Assembly: GCA_024867545.1 (NCBI GenBank) | Contig: JANFNE010000026.1 | Span: 701,988-765,987 of the forward strand | DNA from: Phytopythium helicoides | Taxonomy: Eukaryota; Oomycota; Peronosporomycetes; Pythiales; Pythiaceae | DNA: 64,000 bases | Direction: 5' to 3' | In this document: positions 30,501 to 40,300 of the stretch, piece by piece | Layout: the number at the start of each line of letters is the position of its first letter | Numbering within the stretch: the stretch's first letter is position 1 | Translations under genes and position numbers: made by a program | Notes under the pieces: model-generated | Seen by the model: the letters and a program-made list of their open reading frames with translations, nothing else | Database searches by the model: none | What the model was told of the DNA's origin: nothing

Positions 30501-31295
30501 GTGTCGTCGGTTCCAACGGAAGCGCGCTTCGCCATCAATGGCAGCCTCGTGTCCAATATGGATATTCGCCAGCAGCGGGAGAATGAGGGCGACCTATCTT
30601 ATAGACGCTCGGAGATGCAGCGAAGCAACAGTGCAGGAAGCAGCGACTACAGTGGTGGATCTTCGAGTCCCCGTGTCGTTCCTGAGGAGTTCGCCTCGGT
30701 CAGCGATGTTCAGTCTGAAGCCAACGGAAGCTCCAGCAACGACCATCCCACATATCTACCCGCGCGGTTCAAGTCTCCCACAAGTCAAAAGAGTAAAAGT
30801 ATTAGCAATGACAGTGCGCGAACCCCGCAGCAGAATGTGGCGTCCAAGGATGCAACCACCGAGGTCGCAGAACGTCTAGACGCATTCACGCTCGACTTCT
30901 CGTCTTCGTTTGCCACAAACCAAGCTCGGAACGCCCGACGAGAGGCAACAGGAGGAGGCAGTATCCAACGAGTTCAGTTCCACGGCCCGCCAGAAGGCTC
31001 AGTTCTAGACTCAGTGCCGGAGGCCTCAGCGCGTCAGCCATCACCTCACGCTCAGCGCCAGTGGCATCACGACCCCGTGGATTCCGATCCCATCGATGGG
31101 CGTTCAGCAGCCAGTGCCAGTGATGACGACAGTGATGATGACCAGCTTTTGTCTGCACGCGACTTGTACCAGTCGTTCGGAGACACTGGCAAGCTCGCGA
31201 GTCTCGTGGGCAACTCCCGCGACGATCCTCGGTTCCGGCGCACATTCAGTCAGTTGCAGCGCAACCTCAGCGCGGACAGCAGCGACGACGAATGA
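27570..31295 (+). CDS. START and FYVE-type zinc finger protein with long disordered tail
   Basis: A single frame of 1,241 residues. Residues about 70-300 form a START-type lipid-binding domain, recognisable by the layout used in the oomycete START-FYVE family (TAKWMAIKTPRG, DFCYLECQD, GYVDIIHVLQMN). A zinc finger follows at about 323-380 with four CxxC-type pairs (CTVC, CRKC, CGAC, CMRC), placing it in the FYVE group. The basic RHHC core that normally contacts phosphatidylinositol 3-phosphate is replaced by KLNCRKC, so phosphoinositide binding may be altered. Residues 390-1241 are low complexity, rich in Ser, Pro, Gln and acidic residues, with a polyQ run, and probably disordered. A role in lipid sensing at endosomal membranes is inferred. 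Its stop is 98 bp from that of the convergent VPS13 gene. Confidence 0.8.
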   Translation: MPRASQSLRPPGDSSSSVRAQPSAAGASTASASSLLGRSLSDRAGDKPAGAAPAWTPLTDDFFAPPLLSQKEKSYLVRKACEAAQELVERARSADGPIQWRHVEKAEDVQVYAGQPRGVPSASTSSLSMCGVMSVPGTVKEVAALFDLSTTRQLKQFVARHGSQSLFYDAVVLHTLAPRTREKPLHQVTAKWMAIKTPRGMEDRDFCYLECQDKFIDSLGRKGWVLCQHSIKLPGCDDLSREYGLVRGSIYHSGLIVVEAEQKRGYVDIIHVLQMNLKKNAPMPPSFLRDRVLVVARIRAMMRAKRLNEQRYLSDLELVPKKYRSRCTVCQDSFSLLLLRKLNCRKCGEVVCGACSKEFTIESAQIRTDTPVKLRICMRCYQVVTAAPQGAEAVMETPRASTSFSFLEYCDDVRSASFITQGSVNNDGYDQRRTQQQQQQRPAKIFLQSMRRPGTSSTSSFAPAQSMGNYGPGAPMNRGMPSRTSERMRASDFRPTHSMGNFQHPSSSNRYSMMGYQPQPSARPPPTPASIFDRPASSKSLRRQHSDNSNSGYADVGGASGVMTTSTSRSRLQELASQEFGLNASSSYAVPRDSYEVPFSPLDVSALRTTEGSFALPGPLDLNSLRLTEANDPPPARYRASPSPARMAQPQQPRVPESSAQRGRSASESSNSSTGSIDIDSYDVDGASRQTEKASVPSPVSPSPPQHRTAREEVEETKEFEFAKTPALPPPSPSAHAATQEMLERQSTADMVPIYQGTANVNGRVNGGRTEENFIDDNDSDSGSEEGNIDDDYEESQPIPNRAAAIPSQDREPDDSMILNTAGCDTSYLDDEMRQFHDQSLFMTPGDRPASQAPSSYRSGPNSDSMSDVSGSYYSDAPPPALPTSPTRTRDRLQRDRSAFYGKPPRQSGGSSRSSVASSTTSSRLPPRPITPMSNTGASPANPRPSVRWAPSPTHSPRDSHRSPRNPDTAVYANASEVSSVPTEARFAINGSLVSNMDIRQQRENEGDLSYRRSEMQRSNSAGSSDYSGGSSSPRVVPEEFASVSDVQSEANGSSSNDHPTYLPARFKSPTSQKSKSISNDSARTPQQNVASKDATTEVAERLDAFTLDFSSSFATNQARNARREATGGGSIQRVQFHGPPEGSVLDSVPEASARQPSPHAQRQWHHDPVDSDPIDGRSAASASDDDSDDDQLLSARDLYQSFGDTGKLASLVGNSRDDPRFRRTFSQLQRNLSADSSDDE

Positions 31296-31393
31296 GAAGT
31301 GGAAGTCAGTGAGTGAAATGGTACGATTGTGTCTATAAATTGGAACTATCTTGCTGTCTTGATATTGTTGCACTTCTACCACAGAGCATGAGC

Positions 31394-34300
31394 TCATTCG
31401 GCCGCCACTAGCACTGTTCGCACTTGTCCACGCCGCTCAATTAGCAGCTCGAGCGTTTCTCCGCGCTGCATGAGCGACAGAGCGAGGCGAAGCGAGCTCC
31501 CATGGTCGCCAGGTTCCATCCTCTTGCCTGCAAACCCCACGACGACATCGCCCACTTCAATACCCGCACGGAAGCAAGGCGATCCCGCCAGTACTTCAAC
31601 GACTCGGCCGCCAGATATCGTGTCTGCACTAGAAGTCTCAGAAGCAACTGGTTCTAGCACGAGACCAATGGAGTTGCGAGGCGGTGGGGCTGATGAGTCG
31701 CCTCGAGGTGCACGCTCTCGCTGGCGAGTGACCAGCTCGGACACAAACTTGAGCACATGATCAAAGGTTGCATCAACGCTTGGTGTTGTCCCGATTGGAC
31801 TTCCAAGAGGTGTCCGAGCGTTGGAGGCAGGAGGGTCTTCCAGAGGAATCAAGACTGCTGACATAGTGCTCCGAGTGACAAAAACCGCGTCGGGATTATC
31901 TGGAGCAGACGAATTGCCGGATCCTGTGAGCTCCACCGACGAGGAAGACCCAATGAGGACGCTGACGCCGCGAGCAACTCGCTGGGAGCCCCAAACACTT
32001 GAAAGTGGAAAGGCCCAGAGTACCCGTGCAGATCGTTGAGTATCAGTGAGCAACGCTGCCATTCCTGCCGCCACTATCGCCATCGACCCATTTGTTCCTC
32101 CAGCACCATCAGGGTTGCCAGCTCCAGGGTTTTCGCAGACGAACAGCAGCTGGAGCGACGTTGCCAATAATGCTCGACCTCCAGGAAGGAAAATGTGCGC
32201 CTCATACAGCTCGCTTGGAAGCAAATGCCCCGGTAATCGTCGAAGCAATTGAGCAAGTCTGGCTTCTTCGTGGCAGTAAACTCGAAGTCGGGTATCACGG
32301 GTACGTCGCAACAATCTCGGGAGTCGAGACCGAGTCGCTCGTGGCTTCTTGTCGAAAGCCGTGGCAGTGGCTGTGATTCCCGCGGTCGTTTTGGCTGCCA
32401 AATCGAGTACACCAGCCGCTGGTTTGACTGCAACTCCAATCAAACCCTTTCCTACACCCTCAACGAAGCCAGCCAGACCGCCGTTCATTGCTCCACGAGC
32501 CGGTGCCGTCACGATACCTGTGACACCTGCCATGATTCCCTGGCCGAGCTGCTTTGTGCCGTAGAATAGCCCAGTGCCCAGGTGCGTTGCAACATCGCGG
32601 CGATTCCGAGCGTCACGTTCTCGGAGATACTGTCGATCAAGGGATAGAGCCGCAACTCCCGCTGATAATGTACCAGTAAACTTGCTCGCCGCGTTAAACG
32701 TTCCGTACACCGAGTGGCGAACGAGACTGGCGGTGCCACGGGACAGACCGCGCACGAACTCCTGTGGGGACTGCACTAGCCCTGCCATGGGCTCGTAAAA
32801 GAAGTCGCGGACACCAGCACCGAGATTGGTTACCAGACCAAGCGGGTTGCCCAGCACATCTGCAGCTCCAACAAGGGCGTACAGCTGCCGTGCACCTTGA
32901 ATAACGTAGTGCTGTTGAATCGCACCGAGTAGGAACGCATGTGTGGTGAATGAATGGGCAACATGCAGCGCATTGAGAGCCAGCGACGCGCAGTCAACAT
33001 TGGCAATCCTCGACTGCAGCAACACAAACACTAGAGGCAAAAGTGCGGTCGCGCGAGAATCGAAATACGTCGCCCGTGCCTTGAACTTTGCTGTAGAAGA
33101 CGAGTCTGAGCTTGTATCTTGGTCATTTGGCTGGAACGTGAGCTGCAGCCGAAGCGGATGTAACTCCAGCAGCTCAATGTACAGTCTTCGCTCAGCAGGA
33201 GGAAGCACGACGCCGTTAACTTCTTCTCCACCAGCGGTACTTGCTCTCCTCAGAGTTCGTCTTTCATCCGTCGCAATATGGCGCCACTCGACATCGTCGT
33301 TTACTCCTGGGGTAGCTGATGAAGTGGCGCCAATCGGAGCTGCGTCACTCCATGCGCGTCGCCGAGCGAATGCCTCGCGGTTCTCAACGCTTGGGGATGC
33401 ATTCCTGGCCCCTGACCCTAAACTGTTGGTTCCTGCTCCTGCTCCACTTATACTAGTAAACTGAGACGAGCCTGAAGGTACTGGAGACAGATATCGCTGT
33501 ACAACCTGGAAGCAATCGACTGCAAACATAGCAGCTTCCAGAATGAACACGTCATCTACCTGCAGCTTAATGGGTCGCAGCATGACAGAAAAGTACTTAA
33601 TATACTCGACGTTGTCGCCGTATCGTAAACGAAGCAGCGACAAATGCACGAATGTGTCAACGCCTGCAGCTGCCGAGTTGCCAGCTTCGTTTTGTGATAA
33701 CGAAAGCTTATCTTTGGGTTTCTGCTTTTCGGCTGCACCGTCCCCAAATGGCAAGTTGAGCGTTGCACCAGAGGTTGGTAGCGGAGTGAACACAACGGGG
33801 AAAACTGCCCCGTCCAGTTGATTGTCGAGCTGCAGTGTACCCAACTTGAACTCAAATTGGTCGTGTTCTCCATCCGCAACCGCATACGTCACTTCTGCGT
33901 TCTCTGCCGACAGCAACAGCAATTCTTCCGGCGCTGAGGTTAATACCGATAGTGCTAGTCGCGGTAGTCTCACTCGAATTTCCAACTCGTCGCTGCTGTT
34001 TGCACTTGTGTTGCTGCTAGAATTACTGGCAAGTGTGACTGGTAGTTCAGGTTTCCCAGTCTGCTTATCACGTGGAAGCGGTGTGTCGTGGACGTGAATT
34101 GTCTTGGTCATACCGTGAAGATACCAGTGAACATACACGTGCGATTCAACTTGCCGTGTCTTACCTTTAGGCAGCTCCACTCTCTGGGCCTCACTCGGCT
34201 GGTCTACCAAGAGCTTGGTGCGGACATTGTCGTCTCCAGCACCGTATGTGATGGAAAGTACACGCTCAAGCGACTGCAAAAAGAATGCTTCATCCCAACC

Positions 34301-37300
34301 GAAGCAAGTACTCTCGCCTGGTAAAAGCCTTTGCGGAACACCTCGACTATAAATCGTCGACGCACTGGCCGAATTCTCAGACAACTCACTTGAGCCCCCA
34401 TCAAAAGTTTGCTTGATATGGATCGTTTCGCTTGTTGAGGAGTTTATGATCCGGTAGAGCGGGAACGGCGCACCGTCGTCGCTGCTGATGACAACAAACA
34501 CCCTGATGGCACTTTCGACTCGCACTTCTACCTTCAGTACGTGCACTTGATTAGAGTACCGATTGCTGAGCTTCAGCGCTGACTCGCTGACCTCATGCAG
34601 TGATACCTTTCCACTCCATCGCCATCCTGGAACGGCTTCAGCTGCTGTGCCTGCTGTTGATGTACCTACTCCGTGAAGTTTGAGCCGAACGCATGCATCT
34701 GTTGGGATGACGGTGCGAAGGCTCCAACTGAAGGCAGTAGTTGCCCGCGGAGCAAGTGCCATGAATTGGTTTCCTAAAGACCCAGTACCTGCTGCCTTCG
34801 CTTGTGACTTGTTTGTTGATTCCCCATTTTTACTATTGAGAGCATCCGTCCGAATGTCACAAGCAGGTGCACACGTGAGCTCAAAGTCCGTTCGGTTGAC
34901 GACTAAGTAGCGTTCTACAAAAGTGACACGTGTTGTACATGCGTCCACCGGAGTCATCATTGCCACGAGATCGCACCAGCGCTTTGCCCCCTCATCAAAT
35001 AGCCGAAGGGACGTATTAGTGCCGCCCATCGTAGCATCCAGTCTAAACTGTTGGACCCCTGAAGTAGCAAGGGTGTTTCCTTCAAGCTGGACATCAATTT
35101 CGTTCACATCGGAACAATAAAAGCAGTCAAGATTTTCTTGATCCTCGGGGAAAGAGTCCGATGCGCGAGAATTTGGTGTAGCATGACTACTGCTGTGTGT
35201 CGCTTTTGACAGAGGACTTGCAGGTGTAGTAGTAGCACCGTTTAGTTCATTTAGCTTCGAGTGCAGCATTTCGAGTTGAGGTGTCGCACAGCAAGCAGGC
35301 CTTGCAGTTTTCTTTGGAGAGCCAGGTAGCGAAAACAATGTTTTTGCATTCGTGAGCTTGGTTGCAACCTTCACATGGGGTGTGAATGTCAGAGGAAGCG
35401 GTGTTGCATTGTAAATCACGAACTTTGGCTGGATCACAACCTTTCGCACGTCACTGCGGTCATGGTACGCTGTCTGGAATGCCACGTTGATCGTTGACGG
35501 GCGAGACTTGAAATCCATCAATGAGCATATAATTTCATTCCCGTCGTTGGTAACTGTGTTGGTTGTGTTTCCTCCTTTGCTGGAATCGCTGGGTGGATAA
35601 GATGATCCGGTGTCATCGTGTGCTCCAATACAAGTCTTAGTTGGGCGATCAAATGAGTTAGGAAGTAAAAACATGTTGCTCCAGCTGAATCCCGTCAAAG
35701 AAATTGAGCAATAGGTGTCTTCATGAAGCGATGATGCCAAGAACTCAAAACTTCCGTGGGGTGGAATCTTTTCAGATGAAACAAGGTGGAAGTATTCACG
35801 CTCGGCACCACCAGCTCGGCGTACCTTCTTAAATACAAATGCGACTGCGTAAACGGCTACTCCGCACTTGTTTTCAAAAGTGAGTGGTGGCAACACGCGC
35901 AATTGTGCATACTTGAGGCTGCTAGAATTTGATGAAGTGAAGACGTGACTCCAAACACGAAAACACTCTCCGTTCGACCTACACGTTTGGCTCACATGCA
36001 ATGGTTGGGAACCGTCAAACATTCGTTGACAACGGCAATCATAATCATCAAGGACAAGTGAGCAAGAAGCGAAGTGTTCTGTGCTCTCCTCGTTTTCGCT
36101 TATGAACACATCATTGCTCCAACGATATTTCTTGGTTGCACCGTTACTGCTTGGAAGAACATGGGGCTTTACGAATACACGAACCGACCAAAGAGACTGA
36201 ATGGTGTCCATCGGCACACCTATGGCTTGATTGACCTCAACAGTCCCGATATCCACGACAGACTTGCCATCTTGACCAAGGATTCCACAGTCAATAGCGA
36301 CGCCAGAATCGTTGAAAATCCGGACTAAAGATGACACGGTGAGTGTTCGATACCCAAACACAGCCGAGATGTCAAATAATGCCAGCAGAACAGATGCCGA
36401 TCCCTGATGATCCTCACAAGTATCGCCGCTACTTTCTCTTCTGGATTTCTTAGAGAGAATCGAGTACACATACTTCCCAGCATTGTGAATACGTACATCT
36501 GTTAGCGGATGCCAATCTTCCCCCCAGCTGAACGACACCGCTTGATCTGTCGGAAGTGAAGGAAAAATGGCAGTTGATAGCTTCAGGGGGACTTTTTGTC
36601 GCGGAGGCAGCACATTCGGTAGCTGGCTTCTCCTTGACGCATACGTATAACCCCGTGAAATGTGCGATGACGTATCACCGTGGCTACTAACCCAATATGA
36701 GATCTCAAGGCCACAGTCGTTAGCGAGGTAGAATCCGCACGATATTACCCGCGCTGTCGATGGACGAATTGTATTGTTATCACGTAACGCTTCATCAAAT
36801 TCCTTGATAATCGCACAGAAAGACTCAAGCATGGCGGGAGAGAAGTTAATGTTGAGTGCGTGATGTTCGCTCCCAGTTATACTCAGCTTGGTGACAGTTT
36901 TTCCAGTAGAGTCGCATAAGATACGTAGCGCTAAGGTAAACATCCAGGGCTCTATGATAGGCTCCCACGCACCAAGCGTCGTATTAAACCCCCAAAGGCT
37001 GACGCCATCGTCGTCGCGAAGCTCTGACGCTGTGTCTTCGGAAAAGTGAAGCATGACTTCAACCGTTTGTGATGGTGCAGATGCAACCTCTTGCTGAGAT
37101 ACTGGCAAGCAAGATTGATCTACTGTGACTTTGCACATGACGCAGTACGAATACATTCTCGCAACAGGGGAGAAGTACTCGCCAATCTCGCGGACAAAAG
37201 TCACGCTAGCGTCTTCCAACATCAGCGAAACTATAACCGACGACTTCAGGGGAGTTGAGTTCCCTAATTTGGTTGGGCTATTGCTACTTACCCTGCTGTT

Positions 37301-40300
37301 AGTACGTTTGGTAGCGCTCCCTTTGAGCTCTACAAGAAGCTTTTCGTACAGATCGTCACTCCACTCCATAGAGCCTAAATCCATAAGCATGATGGTGTCA
37401 AAAACACAGAGAACTGCGTGGAAGTGTGTGAGGGATGCGGAGATCGTCGTTGTCTGGTCAACTGAATTGGTGTCAAATATGTCCATATCCACTGCAAAAT
37501 CATCGCACAGCACCCGTCGGTAGTTGGCTAGGAAAGTCGTTGTAGAGGAGCTAGATGCGTTAGACTCACTGGCGACTCGAGGGCTGGAAACTGCAAGAGG
37601 TGATGATGGTGGTGAGGTTGTCGAAGCCTCAACTTGCGGTTCAGGCGGCCATTTCGATGCAACTTCTAGTGTCATTTTGCGACCATAAACCTGTGTGTGC
37701 GTCGTCTCATCATCGCCAATGTTGCAACGGACCACGATGCAACCACTCAAGATCAACTTCAGTGACGTTTCGCTTGCTATTATAGGGTCATCAGTGCTAG
37801 GTTGGGATGTTCCGTTGTGGTGGCTTCGCTCCGGGATGTATTCTGCCACAAGAACATGAGTCACACCAGTGCTAATGGATATAGTGGTTGCGGTCGCAGT
37901 CTTTGGCGCACGGAGAGGTAGCACAGAGTCGGGTTCAAGGAAGGATTTCAAACGGATTCCTAGCTGAATGATTGGAGGAGATACAGCACACGTATCAACG
38001 TGAATTCGAACATCAAGTGGCGATGGATTGCAAGACGAGTTAGCCGGCGGTGGATGAACATCGACTGAGACATCAATACTTCGAGTTACTACATCATCTG
38101 ACGTTGATTGAAACACATCGGCACAAGATGTAATCACTTCTTGAAATCCTGAACAAGCATCGGAAGTATTAGTGGGACTCGGCACCCAGTCAATTTTCCA
38201 TATGCTGGCACCAGACGAATTAATTCGGCACTGAGTTCTCATCGTCGAGAACTGATTCACCACGATTTTGATGTCGCGTAAATCAACTCGCCCAAGAATG
38301 CGGCAGTGTCTTGAATCCACCAACACATTGTTTGGGATTGTTGAGTTGACTAGAGGGATCATTAGGTTCAGTCGAACTACCCCTAGGTGTATCCCAACAT
38401 CTGTAGATAGCTTTTCGTCCCCTGAAACACAAACTGCTATACGCTCGAAGTCAATTGGTACATCTGATCTTCCGAGGTTTTCTTCTGCTAAACACGAGAT
38501 CAGCTCCAGCTGTTGCGGATCAAGGAAGAGCTCTACCTTACTCTCCTTTAAGTCCAATTTCGTATTTTTTGAGCGCGCTTTCAGCTCACTGTCGCTGCTT
38601 ACCCAAACAGTAGAAGGATCTACTGTGACGTTTACTTCCGTGCGCATGTTTTCCAATTTACGAATGATGTCTTGCATCTCGAGAACTCGACGAGGACGCT
38701 TTTCAACCTCCTCGGTTTCTGATAGGGGCTTGTTTCGTTTATTTTTCTCGCGAGGCATCGGCTTGGTGGTAACCTCGACGAAAACTACATTTTGCTCCAT
38801 TACTACAGATGTCTGCGGTGAAGTGCCGGACTTAATAGCTGCGGCAATCTGTGCTGTTAAGCATGTGCTCATGCGGAGACCAGATACTTTGATTCCAAGC
38901 TGCTCGATTAGTTGATCATCAGGGCACGGACGCGAACCCAACCTCAACTCATCCACTGTCATCACAATGTGCTCGGGTCTGTCTTGATATCTGGATGTTC
39001 CAAAACCAGCTCGTGGCACCATCAGGTTTACTTTAGTAGCATATATATCAAGCTTCGTACGCTCATTCGGGATTGTCATACTTGGAGGTCGTGTCATGAC
39101 TTCAAACCAATTGAAGAATCCGAGGATGTCTCGCTGAATGTACTCGAGTAGGAGGGCATAGTAAGTACATACAAAGTTGATGTCGATAGCAGTTGCAGCA
39201 ATTTGTACAAAAGTTCCAGCACCCGTGCGGTGAGTCAGTACTCCATACCCCGCAGTTTCGACGTGAATTCGCACAGTTTCCGAGGTTTGCAGTAGCCGAC
39301 AAACCTCTTCTTGAGCCGGGGATGGATTAACTTCGTCTGGTTTCCGTGAGTCGGGCACATTAGAATTCTGGAGGGGTCGAAATGAGTCAAGTTCGACTCC
39401 GCCAGTCAGGCTAAACCCTATCGCTACGAAGCTGGTGCCTCCCACACTCGAGATTGTTCCGTGAATGTCTCGTCCGGTGAGGCGGATAGAGAAGCAATGT
39501 GCACGCATTGACTGAGGCCGCAGAAAGATGAATAGCTCTTTGACTTTCACGACAACTGAAAAAGGCGCCTGCTGAGGAATAGGTGGATGCTTCACTGTTC
39601 CAGTGGTTGGGCTACTGGATGGATTAGACGCCGTGTCAGTAGTACCGCTAGAAGTTCGACTAGACGAGCGACTGGACGCCCGACTAGCTGCGCGACTTGA
39701 GAAAGCACTTCGAAGAACGGGTTCATCGAACAAGTAAGATCGGAACAGCGTGATCAAGAGCTCTTGATCCCAGTACAAAGCCACACGGTCAACGGATACA
39801 GTACAGCTGAACGGATCGACACTCGAGATGATTAAGGAAAGGGTAGGACCAATTTCCAGGAGAATCAATGCAGGTTTGTGCGTTTCAAAGTTATAAGCAG
39901 GCTCGGGTTCTGAACAATTGGGTCGCTTAGCCAGTGCTTCAGCGGCTTCCTTGTTAAACTTTGCGATCGCGTCTACCGACGGAATCTTTTCGGGCTTGTC
40001 TGCGTGAGGATCCTGAGAGCTTGGTTGCTGGCGGAGCTTTTCCCGTTTTCTCAGCAAAAGACCTTTTGTATCGACCCCAATCGCCTGCGCAACGGACGAA
40101 AATCGTGCCTCCACACTAGCTTCTTTAATGTCAAGTACCAAATCCATGCCAAGTAAACCGTGATGCGAGTCGTCAGCTTTCTCACCCTGTGGTACTGTCA
40201 TGTCGGCATTTTCATCTCCTTCGAAGATGATTACAATTTGAGGGATGAGCACACAGAGGCAAAAGCGTTCATCATCAGGGTCAAATTCAGGCTGTGAGTC

